In this document: in pieces, positions 1-7,786 of the stretch
Layout of the letters: each line of letters begins with the position of its first letter
How positions within the stretch are numbered: the first letter of the stretch is position 1
Source of the DNA: Streptomyces sp. Q6
GTDB taxonomy: Bacteria > Actinomycetota > Actinomycetes > Streptomycetales > Streptomycetaceae
Assembly: GCF_036967205.1 (NCBI RefSeq)
Contig: NZ_CP146022.1
Coordinates: 3,286,001 to 3,350,000, forward strand
DNA: 64,000 nt
Direction of reading: 5' to 3'
Notes under the pieces: model-generated
What the model was told of the DNA's origin: nothing
Database searches by the model: none
The model's input: only the letters and a program-made list of their open reading frames with translations
Position numbers and translations under genes: made by a program

Positions 1-324
1 GGGCGCGGGCCGCACGAGGAAGGTGTCGAGGGAGCCGTCCCGCACCCGCTGCCCGAGCCGCCCCACCGAGCCGAAGGCCAGGTCGGCGAGGCCGAAGGAC
101 GTCCCCGCGGCGCCGTACAGGAAGGCGATCTCGGGGAGGCCGTAGCCGCCGAGCCGGTCGACCTGGGTGAACATGAGCAGGATCCCGGCGAACTCCAGGG
201 CGGTCCCCGCGAAGTTGCCGAACGTCGTCATCAGGAAGGACGCGCGGTACGTCATCGTGGAGCGGATCCACATCCCGCCGATCAGGCGGTAGGCGCGCAC
301 GCTCCCCGTGGGCCGGTCAGCCAC
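1..324 (-). CDS. ABC-2 type transporter permease (3' part off the window)
   Basis: Partial membrane subunit of an ABC-2 exporter; only the first 108 codons are inside the window. A GTG at 322-324 starts the frame and overlaps the last codons of the upstream permease gene by 8 bases, so the two are translationally coupled. Hydrophobic stretches begin around residue 30 (LMTTFGNFAGTALEFAGILL) and are followed by a loop with GSVGRLGQRVRDGSLDTFLV. The same 'RxRxGxxDxxLxRP' pattern occurs in the neighbouring permease and is typical of the paired DUF990-like ABC-2 permeases. The ATPase is not in view and may lie beyond the left edge. The substrate cannot be told. Confidence 0.8.
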   Translation of the reverse strand, partial: MADRPTGSVRAYRLIGGMWIRSTMTYRASFLMTTFGNFAGTALEFAGILLMFTQVDRLGGYGLPEIAFLYGAAGTSFGLADLAFGSVGRLGQRVRDGSLDTFLVRPAP

Positions 325-1120
325 CCTGCACCACCACCCGTCGGGTGGCGGCCCGCTGCAAGAGCCGCCCCGCGCCGAGCAGCACGACGGCCCATGCCCC
401 CTGGAAGGCCAGCGCGCCCGCCGCGCCCCGCTCTCCCATCAGCACGTCGGCGGGCACCTGGAGCAGCGCGGACCAGGGCAGGGCGCGGGCGACTTCGCCG
501 AAGCCGCCGGGGAAGACGTTGAGCGGCAGCAGCATGCCGGACATGAAGGTCGACACGAGCCCCGACATCTGGACGACGCCGCTGCCGTCCATCAGCCAGA
601 AGGCGGACAGCGCGACGAGGTAGCGGAGGGCGAAGCTCACGGTGGCGCCGAGCAGCAGCGTCAGCAGGAAGGCGAGCCATCTCAACGGGTCGCTCGGCAG
701 GGCGAGTGGGAACAGCAGTGCCCCGACGCACATCGGCACGATCCCCCGCCCGAGGAACTGGAAGGCGGCCCGTCCCAGGTCCTGCGCCAGCCACCACACC
801 TGGAGGTCGGCGGGCCGGTACAGGTCGACGGCGATGTCGCCGCTGCGGATCCGCTCCATCAGGTCGGCCTCGAACCCGCCGCCGAGTTGCAGCACCATCA
901 CGGCGAACATGGCCTGCCCGATCCACACGTAGGTGAGGGCCTGCGCCTGGTCGTACCCGCCGAGGTGCGGCCGCTCGTCCCACAGCGCGATGTACGTGCA
1001 GGCGATGATCAGGCCGAAGACGGTGTTGGTGAAGACGCCGGCGAGGGTGGCCCCCCGGTAGGTCGCGTAGCGCCGGAACCCGCCGGCGGCGACGGCCGCG
1101 TACAGCCGCACCTCTCCCAC
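317..1120 (-). CDS. ABC-2 family transporter permease
   Basis: Membrane subunit (267 aa) of an ABC-2 exporter, first of a permease pair. The GTG start at 1118-1120 has a GGGGGAGG ribosome binding site a few bases upstream. The protein has about six hydrophobic segments. It carries the motif MERIRSGDIAVDLYRPADLQ near residue 90 and a central VQMSGLVSTFMSGMLLPLNVFP segment, both typical of the DUF990-like ABC-2 permeases that occur as adjacent heterodimer partners. The 3' end overlaps the next permease. Substrate unknown. Confidence 0.85.
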   Translation of the reverse strand: MGEVRLYAAVAAGGFRRYATYRGATLAGVFTNTVFGLIIACTYIALWDERPHLGGYDQAQALTYVWIGQAMFAVMVLQLGGGFEADLMERIRSGDIAVDLYRPADLQVWWLAQDLGRAAFQFLGRGIVPMCVGALLFPLALPSDPLRWLAFLLTLLLGATVSFALRYLVALSAFWLMDGSGVVQMSGLVSTFMSGMLLPLNVFPGGFGEVARALPWSALLQVPADVLMGERGAAGALAFQGAWAVVLLGAGRLLQRAATRRVVVQGG

Positions 1121-1267
1121 GCATGCCTCCCCCGGGTTCGGACCGAAGCGCAGGAGCCTAGCTCAGAGCAGGCGTCGCCTGCCACGCATTTTCGCGGTGA
1201 TGTAGGAGTCTTATGTGTCATACGAGGCGTACGTGACGTACGACGCGAATCAGGAGTTCCACAGGAC

Positions 1268-3565
1268 ATGAGCAGCGACGAGCCGCAACAGCCCGCGCAG
1301 CCCGACGGGCCCGCGCCGCAGCCTGAGCAGCAGCCGGCCGCAGGCGGGGCGAAGAAGGCCAGGCGCCCCAAGCGCAAGGGCTGGCGGCGCCTGATCCCGA
1401 CGTGGCGGATGGTGCTCGGCACGTTCGTGGGCGTCGTCCTGCTGTGCGTCGGCCTGTTCGCGCTCGGCTACTTCCTCGTGGACATCCCGCCCGCCAATTC
1501 GGCGGCGACCGCGCAGAGCAACGTCTATCTGTACGCGGACGGCACCCAGATCGCCCGCGACGGCGAGGTGAACCGGGAGAACGTCCAGCTGGCGCAGATC
1601 CCGAAGACCGTGCAGCACGCCGTGCTGGCCGCCGAGGACCGGGACTTCTACTCGGAGTCGGCGGTCGACCCGAAGGCGATGCTGCGCGCGGCGTGGAACA
1701 CGGCCACCGGCAAGGGCAAGCAGTCCGGCTCGACGATCACGCAGCAGTACGTGAAGAACTACTACCTGGGGCAGGAGCAGACGGTCTCGCGGAAGGTGAA
1801 GGAGTTCTTCATCTCCATCAAGCTGGACCGCGAGGAGTCGAAGGACGACATCCTGGAGGGCTACCTCAACACGAGCTACTTCGGGCGCAACGCGTACGGC
1901 ATCCAGGCGGCGGCCCAGGCGTACTACGGCACGGACGTAGAAGATCTGACGACAGCTCAAGGCGCCTACCTCGCGGCCCTGTTGAACGCTCCGAGCGCGT
2001 ACGACGTGATCGCGCACCCGGAGAACAAGGCACGGGCCCTGGCCCGTTGGAACTACGTGCTCGACGGCATGGTCAAGGAGAAGTGGCTGTCCGCCGCCGA
2101 CCGGGCGGGCATGAGGTTCCCGGTGCCGGACGACCCGGCGCACGCGGCCAGCGGCATGTCGGGGCAGCGCGGGTACATCGTCCAGGCGGTCAAGGACTAC
2201 ATCACCACGAACGAGATCCTCGACGAGAACACCCTGGCCACCGGCGGCTACCGCATCACGACGACCTTGCAGAAGAAGAAGCAGGACGCCTTCGTGGACG
2301 CGGTCGACGACCAGCTGATGTCGAAGGTCGACAAGAAGGCCCGCAAGGTCGACCGGACCGTGCGGGCGGGCGGCGCCGCGATCGACCCGGACAACGGCAA
2401 GGTCCTCGCGATGTACGGCGGCATCGACTACACGAAGCAGTACGTGAACAACGCGACGCGCCGCGACTACCAGGTCGGTTCCACGTTCAAGCCGTTCGTG
2501 TTCACGGCCGCCGTGGAGAACGGTTCGACGACGCAGGACGGCCGGGTCATCACCCCGAACACGGTCTACGACGGCACGAACAAGCGCCCCGTCCAGGGCT
2601 GGGACGGCGGCTACTACGCGCCCGAGAACGAGGACGACGTCTCGTACGGTCCCATCACGGTGCGCACGGCCACCGACAAGTCCGTGAACTCGGTGTACGC
2701 GCAGATGGCGGTGGACGTCGGTCCGGGCAAGGTCAAGGAGACGGCGATCGACCTGGGGCTGCCGTCCGACACCCCCGACCTGACGGCGTCACCGTCGATC
2801 GCGCTCGGCCCGGCCACCGCGAGCGTCCTCGACATGGCGAGCGCGTACGCGACGCTCGCCAACCACGGCAGGCACGGCACGTACACGATCCTCGAATCCG
2901 TCAGCAAGAACGGCACGGACGTCGAGCTGCCCGAGCAGGACACCCGCCGGTCCGTCAGCCGCGAGTCCGCCGACACCACGACGTCGATCCTCCAGTCCGT
3001 CGTCGAGGGCGGCACGGGCACCGCGGCCCAGGCGGCGGGCCGCCCGGCCGCGGGCAAGACCGGCACGGCGGAGGAGGACAAGGCGGCCTGGTTCGCGGGC
3101 TACACCCCGGACCTGGCGACGGTGGTCGCGGTGATGGGCCAGGACCCGGACACGGGCGCGCACACCTCGCTGTACGGGGCGACGGGCCTCCCCCGTATCA
3201 ACGGCGGCGGGTTCCCGGCGCAGATCTGGGCCCAGTTCACGAGGAAGGCCCTGTCCGGCACGCCCGCGCGGGACTTCGACCTCGAACTCGAGGACGGCGC
3301 GGAGGAGTTGCCCCTGCCGTCGACGGAGCCGGCGCAGTCGGCGCCCGCGTCGGAGGAGCCGTCCGCGTCCGACGAGCCGTCCGAGCAGGACACGAACAGC
3401 GAGGAGCCCGTACCGCCGACCGAGGAGTCCTCCGAGGCCCCGGAGACCGGGGAGCCGCAGCCGGACGGCGGGACGGGCACCGACGAGGACACCGGGGAGA
3501 ACGGCGTCCTCAATGACCTGACGTCACCTTCAGGCCGACGATCGCCACAAGCAGCAGACCGATGA
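1268..3565 (+). CDS. class A penicillin-binding protein (transglycosylase/transpeptidase)
   Basis: Bifunctional peptidoglycan synthase of 765 aa. The ATG at 1268 follows AGGAGTTCC; the frame is open much further upstream, but that stretch looks antisense to the permease gene. Order of parts: a charged Pro/Gln/Lys-rich cytoplasmic tail (1-45); one membrane anchor (about 47-72); a GT51 glycosyltransferase domain with catalytic Glu123 in EDRDFYSES and the GSTITQQYVKN motif; a transpeptidase domain with Ser405-Thr-Phe-Lys408, Ser472-Val-Asn474 and Lys597-Thr-Gly599; and an acidic Ser/Pro/Glu-rich tail after about 690. All catalytic motifs are intact. The last 56 bases overlap the convergent gdx gene. 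It acts at the outer face of the membrane on lipid II. Confidence 0.95.
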   Translation: MSSDEPQQPAQPDGPAPQPEQQPAAGGAKKARRPKRKGWRRLIPTWRMVLGTFVGVVLLCVGLFALGYFLVDIPPANSAATAQSNVYLYADGTQIARDGEVNRENVQLAQIPKTVQHAVLAAEDRDFYSESAVDPKAMLRAAWNTATGKGKQSGSTITQQYVKNYYLGQEQTVSRKVKEFFISIKLDREESKDDILEGYLNTSYFGRNAYGIQAAAQAYYGTDVEDLTTAQGAYLAALLNAPSAYDVIAHPENKARALARWNYVLDGMVKEKWLSAADRAGMRFPVPDDPAHAASGMSGQRGYIVQAVKDYITTNEILDENTLATGGYRITTTLQKKKQDAFVDAVDDQLMSKVDKKARKVDRTVRAGGAAIDPDNGKVLAMYGGIDYTKQYVNNATRRDYQVGSTFKPFVFTAAVENGSTTQDGRVITPNTVYDGTNKRPVQGWDGGYYAPENEDDVSYGPITVRTATDKSVNSVYAQMAVDVGPGKVKETAIDLGLPSDTPDLTASPSIALGPATASVLDMASAYATLANHGRHGTYTILESVSKNGTDVELPEQDTRRSVSRESADTTTSILQSVVEGGTGTAAQAAGRPAAGKTGTAEEDKAAWFAGYTPDLATVVAVMGQDPDTGAHTSLYGATGLPRINGGGFPAQIWAQFTRKALSGTPARDFDLELEDGAEELPLPSTEPAQSAPASEEPSASDEPSEQDTNSEEPVPPTEESSEAPETGEPQPDGGTGTDEDTGENGVLNDLTSPSGRRSPQAADR

Positions 3566-3830
3566 AGAAGATCCGCGCGGCCGTCGCCGGCTCACCGAGC
3601 ACCAGCATGCCGACGACGGCGGCACCGGCCGCGCCGATGCCGACCCACACGCCGTAGGCCGTACCGATGGGCAGGGACTTGGCCGCGTACGACAACAGCA
3701 CCATGCTCGCGACGATCCCGGCACCGGTGAACACGCTCGGCCACAGCCGTGTGAAGCCGTCCGTGAACTTCATGCCGATCGACCAGCCGACCTCGAGCAG
3801 TCCGGCGATCACGATGAGAACCCAGGCCAT
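3510..3830 (-). CDS. gdx: SMR-family guanidinium exporter (SugE/Gdx type)
   Basis: Small multidrug resistance protein of 106 aa with four membrane segments. ATG 3828-3830 is chosen over an upstream ATG because GGAGG lies 8 bases before it and because it gives the family's standard length. The N-terminus MAWVLIVIAGLLEVGWSIGM carries the membrane-embedded Glu13 and the Gdx-like GLLEVxW pattern. AKSLPIGTAYGVWVGIGA matches the Gdx subclass rather than the drug-exporting Qac/Emr subclass. Gdx proteins export guanidinium ion in exchange for protons. The preceding leader contains a probable guanidine-III riboswitch, which independently supports this substrate. Its 3' end overlaps the convergent PBP gene. 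Confidence 0.88.
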   Translation of the reverse strand: MAWVLIVIAGLLEVGWSIGMKFTDGFTRLWPSVFTGAGIVASMVLLSYAAKSLPIGTAYGVWVGIGAAGAAVVGMLVLGEPATAARIFFIGLLLVAIVGLKVTSGH

Positions 3831-3857
3831 GAGAGGCACCTCCGTCAGTGGTTGCAA

Positions 3858-3914
3858 GGGGGTGCGTCGTCTTTGCCAGTACTGCTCGCCCGGTACGGCG
3901 CGTCTCGTCGGGGT
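3858..3914 (-). promoter_or_regulatory. probable guanidine-III (ykkC-III) riboswitch
   Basis: On the minus strand the leader of gdx reads CCCCGACGAGACGCGCCGTA, then CCGGGC, a short insert, and GGCAAAGACGACGC. This closely follows the remembered guanidine-III consensus, as in Thermobifida (GACGAGGTGCGCCGTACC with CAAGACGGCGC). GCGCCGT (plus 3895-3901) can pair with ACGACGC (plus 3864-3870) as the pseudoknot, with one mismatch. Just 3' of it, CACCCCC (plus 3858-3864) is complementary, bar one mismatch, to GGAGGTG, which contains the gdx Shine-Dalgarno (plus 3837-3843). This suggests translational control. Identification is by eye, not by covariance model. Confidence 0.8.
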
Positions 3915-3942
3915 CCCTCCAAGGTAGCAAAGGGAAGATAAA

Positions 3943-3977
3943 AAGGGCTGGTGACAGTGGTCACCAGCCCTTGCCGT
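3943..3977 (-). terminator. intrinsic terminator of the GroES-like gene
   Basis: Inverted repeat AGGGCTGGTGAC / GTCACCAGCCCT with a 4-base loop. On the minus strand the stem is followed by TTTTTATC, a canonical Rho-independent terminator. It lies between the GroES-like gene and the gdx leader. Confidence 0.85.
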
Positions 3978-3988
3978 GCACAGCGGTC

Positions 3989-4345
3989 CTACAGGTACAG
4001 GCCCGTCGAGTCCTCGGAACCTTCGAACCGGTCGGCGGCGACCGCGTGCAGGTCGCGCTCGCGCATCAGGACGTAGGCCACGCCCCGCACCTCGACCTCC
4101 GCCCGGTCCTCGGGGTCGTACAGGACCCGGTCACCCGGCTCCACACCGCGCACGTTCTGTCCGACCGCGACGACGTCGGCCCAGGCCAGACGCTTGCCGA
4201 CCGCCGCCGTGGCGGGGATCAGAATGCCGCCGCCACTGCGCCGCTCGCCCTCCGACGCGTCCTGCCGGACGAGCACACGGTCGTGCAGCATCCGGATGGG
4301 CAACTTGTCGTGCTGGCTGCTGGACTTCTCGAGATTGGCGCTCAC
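3989..4345 (-). CDS. GroES/Cpn10-like co-chaperone family protein
   Basis: 118 aa with a Cpn10-like beta-barrel: IRMLHDRVLVRQD at about 17-29, GGGILIPATA at about 38-47, then WADVVAVGQNVRGVEPGDRVLYDPED. The mobile-loop region is short and rich in Arg/Gly (SEGERRSGGG). It stands alone without a groEL, so it is probably the extra actinobacterial GroES-like paralogue rather than the main GroES. It ends before a strong terminator. Its client or partner cannot be inferred. Confidence 0.85.
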   Translation of the reverse strand: MSANLEKSSSQHDKLPIRMLHDRVLVRQDASEGERRSGGGILIPATAAVGKRLAWADVVAVGQNVRGVEPGDRVLYDPEDRAEVEVRGVAYVLMRERDLHAVAADRFEGSEDSTGLYL

Positions 4346-4389
4346 ACCGACGAAAATACCTGCACCACGCGCCGATGTGCTCCGCCGGG

Positions 4390-4728
4390 TCAGTCCTTGC
4401 GGCGACGCGAGCCCACCGCGAGAAGACCGACGACACCGACCACGACGAGCGCGACCGGCACGATCCGCTCCAGACGCGGCGCGCCGTCCTCGGTGACCAG
4501 CCGGCCCTTCACGTCGGACACGAACCGGTTCGCGCCGACATAGGCCCGTCCGAGGGTGTGGTCGACGTTCGACACGAGCTTGGCCTTCGCGTCGCCGACG
4601 ATCGTCTTCGGGTGGACCCGGACCCCGATCTCGTCGAGCGTCTCGGCCAGGGTCTCGCGGCGGCGCTTGATTTCCGCCTCGATCTGCGCGGGCGTCCGCG
4701 CATCCGACGTACTCGACGTGTCCGACAC
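4390..4728 (-). CDS. DUF3618 membrane protein
   Basis: 112 aa from a GTG at 4726-4728, preceded by GGAGG seven bases upstream; longer in-frame starts lack such a site. The region RTPAQIEAEIKRRRETLAET followed by LDEIGVRVHPKTI is the DUF3618 signature, a helical segment of unknown function. A C-terminal hydrophobic helix (PVALVVVGVVGLLAVG) ends in RRRKD, giving a single-pass tail-anchored layout. The function of the family is unknown. It is divergent from bcp. Confidence 0.85.
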   Translation of the reverse strand: MSDTSSTSDARTPAQIEAEIKRRRETLAETLDEIGVRVHPKTIVGDAKAKLVSNVDHTLGRAYVGANRFVSDVKGRLVTEDGAPRLERIVPVALVVVGVVGLLAVGSRRRKD

Positions 4729-4863
4729 CGCGCTGCCTCCGTGGTCGCTGAGTAACTGCCTGATTGCTGATGGACAGTGTGTCAGCTCGTCGGCTCCCTC
4801 ACCCCCCGGCACCCCCTATTACGCTCGACCACAGTCACCCCACCCGCGAGGAGATGCGACGAC

Positions 4864-5331
4864 ATGAGCGAGCGACTTCAGCCCGGCGACACCGCCCCGG
4901 CCTTCACCCTGCCCGACGCCGACGGCAACGAGGTGTCCCTCGCCGACCACCGGGGCCGCAAGACGATCGTCTACTTCTACCCCGCCGCCCTGACCGCCGG
5001 CTGCACCAAGCAGGCCTGCGACTTCACCGACAACCTCGACGTGTTCGCGAACGCCGGTTACGACGTCATCGGCGTCTCCCCCGACAAGCCGGAGAAGCTC
5101 GCGAAGTTCCGCGAGAAGGAGAACCTGAAGGTCACGCTGGTCGGCGACCCGGACAAGAAGGTCCTCGAGGCGTACGGCGCGTTCGGCGAGAAGAAGCTGT
5201 ACGGGAAGGTCGTCACCGGTGTCATCCGCTCCACGATCGTCGTGGACGAGGAGGGCAAGGTCGAGCGCGCGCTCTACAACGTGAAGGCGACCGGCCACGT
5301 GGCGAAGATCATCAAGGATCTGGGCATCTGA
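4864..5331 (+). CDS. bcp: thioredoxin-dependent thiol peroxidase (Bcp-type peroxiredoxin)
   Basis: Atypical 2-Cys peroxiredoxin of 155 aa that reduces peroxides with thioredoxin. Start ATG 4864 follows CGAGGAG. The peroxidatic Cys47 and resolving Cys52 lie in FYPAALTAGCTKQACDF. The family usually has TPGC here and this protein reads TAGC, a small substitution next to the active Cys. The C-terminal half (VIRSTIVVDEEGKVERALYN) is standard. It is followed by an intrinsic terminator, so it is probably monocistronic. Confidence 0.95.
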   Translation: MSERLQPGDTAPAFTLPDADGNEVSLADHRGRKTIVYFYPAALTAGCTKQACDFTDNLDVFANAGYDVIGVSPDKPEKLAKFREKENLKVTLVGDPDKKVLEAYGAFGEKKLYGKVVTGVIRSTIVVDEEGKVERALYNVKATGHVAKIIKDLGI

Positions 5332-5359
5332 CCGACCCCGCCGGGTACCCGCGTTGTGA

Positions 5360-5391
5360 CGAAAGTCCCCTCTCCTGGGGACTTTCGTTTG
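5360..5391 (+). terminator. intrinsic terminator after bcp
   Basis: Perfect 11-bp inverted repeat CGAAAGTCCCC / GGGGACTTTCG with a TCTCCT loop, followed by TTT. Confidence 0.85.
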
Positions 5392-5457
5392 CACCAGCCA
5401 CGATCGAGCAAGTGATCCCCTTGGAAGCGTTTCGTGTCCACAGAAGGGATCCACCCC

Positions 5458-6966
5458 ATGACCACGACCGAGCCCGCGGAAGGGCAGGCATCGCCCGACC
5501 CGGAGGCGGTCAAGCGTCACCGTGCGCTGTTCCGCGCCGTCAGACGGCGTAAGAATCCGCCTCTGCGCCGTACCGACATCACCGTCACCGACGACGCGGC
5601 GGTCAAGCGGGCGGTCAAAGCGGCCTCGCTCGGCAATGCCATGGAGTGGTTCGACTTCGGCATCTACTCCTACCTGGCCGTGACGATCGGCCATGTCTTC
5701 TTCCCGTCCGGGAACGACACGGTCCAGCTGATCTCCTCGTTCGCGACCTTCGCCGTGTCGTTCCTCGTGCGACCCATCGGCGGCATGGTCTTCGGCCCGA
5801 TGGGGGACAAGATCGGCCGCAAGAAGGTCCTGGCGATGACCATGATCCTGATGGCGATCGGTACGTTCGCCATCGGTCTGATCCCGTCCTACGCCACGAT
5901 CGGCTTCTGGGCGCCGGTCCTGCTGATCCTCTTCCGCCTGGTCCAGGGCTTCTCCACGGGCGGCGAGTACGGCGGCGCCTCGACGTTCATCGCCGAGTAC
6001 GCGCCCGACAAGCGGCGCGGCTACTTCGGCAGCTTCCTGGAGTTCGGCACGCTGGCCGGTTACGTCGGCGCGGCCGGTCTGGTCACGATCCTGACGTCCG
6101 TCCTCGGCAGCGACGGCATGGAGTCGTGGGGCTGGCGCATCCCGTTCCTGGTGGCCGGGCCCATCGGTCTCGTCGGCCTCTACCTGCGGCTGCGCCTCGA
6201 CGAGACCCCGGCGTTCCAGAAGCTGGAGGACGAGTCGTCGCACAAGGCGACCGACGCGGCGTCCACGGTCGAGACGACGGCCAAGGGTGACCTGGCGAAG
6301 ATCTTCCGCGACTACTGGCCGACGCTCATCCTGTGCATCTGCCTGGTCGGCGCGTACAACATCACCGACTACATGCTGCTCTCGTACATGCCGACGTACC
6401 TCTCCGACGAGATGGGCTACTCGGAGACCCACGGTCTGCTGATCCTCATCGCGACGATGATCATCCTGATGTGCCTGATCAGCCGGATCGGCAAGCTCTC
6501 CGACCGCTTCGGCCGCAAGCCGCTCCTGATGACGGGCATGCTCGGCTTCCTCGTCCTGTCCGTCCCGGCGTTCCTGCTGGTCCAGAACGGCGCCCTGTGG
6601 GCGGTCTCGCTCGGCATGATGATGCTCGGCCTGTCGCTGGTCTGCATGCTCGGCACGATGTCGGCGGCGCTTCCGGCCCTCTTCCCGACGCAGGTGCGCT
6701 ACGGCTCGCTCTCCGTCGGCTACAACCTCTCGGCCTCGATCTTCGGCGGTACGACACCGCTGGTCATCACGGCGCTGATCGGCGCGACGGGCTCCGACAT
6801 GATGCCCGCGTACTACGCGATGGCGGCGGCCCTGGTCGGTGTGATCGCGGTGGCCTGCATGAAGGAGACGGCGAACAAGCCGCTGGCCGGTTCCCCGCCG
6901 TCGGTGGAGACGCAGGAGGAAGCGGCGGAACTGGTCGAGGCACAGGCCCCCGCACCGAAGTTCTGA
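5458..6966 (+). CDS. ProP-like MFS osmoprotectant/metabolite:H+ symporter
   Basis: 502-aa major facilitator with 12 predicted membrane segments. ATG 5458 is used, with AGAAGGG upstream; a GTG 24 bases earlier is also possible. The metabolite:H+ symporter features are present: AMEWFDFGIYSYLAVTIGHV in the first segment, the loop motif GDKIGRKKVL, and GFSTGGEYGGASTFIAEY. They match the ProP group that imports proline, glycine betaine or organic acids. Charged tails extend at both ends. The OpuC-type operon at 36.5 kb would be a functional partner in osmoadaptation, but the exact substrate is an inference. Confidence 0.9.
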   Translation: MTTTEPAEGQASPDPEAVKRHRALFRAVRRRKNPPLRRTDITVTDDAAVKRAVKAASLGNAMEWFDFGIYSYLAVTIGHVFFPSGNDTVQLISSFATFAVSFLVRPIGGMVFGPMGDKIGRKKVLAMTMILMAIGTFAIGLIPSYATIGFWAPVLLILFRLVQGFSTGGEYGGASTFIAEYAPDKRRGYFGSFLEFGTLAGYVGAAGLVTILTSVLGSDGMESWGWRIPFLVAGPIGLVGLYLRLRLDETPAFQKLEDESSHKATDAASTVETTAKGDLAKIFRDYWPTLILCICLVGAYNITDYMLLSYMPTYLSDEMGYSETHGLLILIATMIILMCLISRIGKLSDRFGRKPLLMTGMLGFLVLSVPAFLLVQNGALWAVSLGMMMLGLSLVCMLGTMSAALPALFPTQVRYGSLSVGYNLSASIFGGTTPLVITALIGATGSDMMPAYYAMAAALVGVIAVACMKETANKPLAGSPPSVETQEEAAELVEAQAPAPKF

Positions 6967-7028
6967 CCTGATGTCGGGCCCGAACCTCTTCGAACCACGA
7001 TCGGCTCAGCCAGTAGAGTGAGTCGGAC

Positions 7029-7103
7029 GGGTCCGTACCCCAGCTGGCCAGAGGGCGCCGGTTTAGGTCCGGTGTGTCGTGGGTTCGAGTCCCACCGGGC
7101 CCA
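7029..7103 (+). tRNA. tRNA with UAG anticodon (Leu, CUA) but a short variable loop
   Basis: 75-nt cloverleaf read by hand. Acceptor stem GGGTCCG/CGGGCCC (one G-U); U8 and A9; D-arm with A14, GG and A21; anticodon stem GCCGG/CCGGT (one G-T pair); loop TTTAGGT giving anticodon TAG with G37; a 5-nt variable loop; T-arm GTGGG TTCGAGT CCCAC; discriminator A73; no encoded CCA. Leucine tRNAs normally have a long class II variable arm, which is absent. Charging by LeuRS is therefore uncertain even though the anticodon reads CUA. Confidence 0.8.
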
Positions 7104-7104
7104 C

Positions 7105-7144
7105 ACGACGAAGGGCGCTCCGATGCCGGAGCGCCCTTCGTCGT
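7105..7144. terminator. bidirectional terminator between tRNA and rdgB
   Basis: 17-bp inverted repeat ACGACGAAGGGCGCTCC / GGAGCGCCCTTCGTCGT with loop GATGCC. It sits between the convergent tRNA and rdgB genes, so it can serve both. Confidence 0.8.
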
Positions 7145-7159
7145 CGGCCGAGGTCCTCC

Positions 7160-7765
7160 TCAGCCCAACAGCTCCCGCACCACCGGCACCAGCGCCCTGA
7201 ACGCCTTCCCCCGGTGGGAGATCGCGTTCTTCTCGTCCGGCGAAAGCTCCGCGGCCGTCCTCGTGTCCCCCTCGACCTGGAGGATCGGGTCGTAGCCGAA
7301 GCCGTTCGTGCCCGCGGGGGCGTGCCGCAGTACGCCGCGCAGCTGGCCCTCGACCACGCGCTCCGTGCCGTCCGGCAGGGCGAGCGCCGCCGCGCACGCG
7401 AAGTGCGCCCCGCGGTGCCGGTCCTCGTCGATGTCGCCGAGCTGGGCGAGGAGCAGGTCCAGGTTGGCGCGGTCGTCGCCGTGCTTGCCTGCCCAGCGGG
7501 CGGAGAAGATGCCGGGGGCGCCCCCGAGGACGTCGACGCAGAGCCCGGAGTCGTCGGCCACGGCCGGCAGGCCGGTGGCGCGGGCCAGGGCGTGGGCCTT
7601 GAGCAGGGCGTTCTCGGCGAAGGTGACGCCGGTCTCGCGGACGTCGGGGACGTCGGGGTACGCGTCCGCGCCGACGAGGTCGTGGGGCAGACCTGCGTCG
7701 GCGAGGATCGCGCGGAGTTCGACGATCTTGCCGCTGTTACGGGTGGCGAGAATGAGGCGGGTCAT
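7160..7765 (-). CDS. rdgB: RdgB/HAM1 non-canonical purine NTP pyrophosphatase
   Basis: 201-aa house-cleaning enzyme that hydrolyses dITP, XTP and similar nucleotides to monophosphates. The N-terminal LILATRNSGKIVELRAIL carries the SxNxxK-like substrate loop, GLPAVADDSGLCVDVLGG is the catalytic Asp region, and GTNGFGYDPIL with SHRGKAFRAL completes the family signature. Length is normal. It lies just upstream of the lipoprotein and rph genes on the same strand; rph-rdgB adjacency is conserved across actinobacteria. Confidence 0.95.
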   Translation of the reverse strand: MTRLILATRNSGKIVELRAILADAGLPHDLVGADAYPDVPDVRETGVTFAENALLKAHALARATGLPAVADDSGLCVDVLGGAPGIFSARWAGKHGDDRANLDLLLAQLGDIDEDRHRGAHFACAAALALPDGTERVVEGQLRGVLRHAPAGTNGFGYDPILQVEGDTRTAAELSPDEKNAISHRGKAFRALVPVVRELLG

Positions 7766-7786
7766 GCCTCCAGTATCGCGGCCCGC

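Noticed and set aside
308-1267. Upstream extension of the penicillin-binding protein frame by 320 codons
   Set aside because: It is antisense to a well-supported ABC-2 permease, has shadow-like composition (His/Gln/Gly/Arg), and a good ribosome site sits at ATG 1268.
4819-6432. Long minus-strand frame opposite bcp and the ProP-like gene
   Set aside because: Arg/Asp/Gly/Val-rich mirror of strong plus-strand genes, as is usual in GC-rich DNA; no homology-like motifs.
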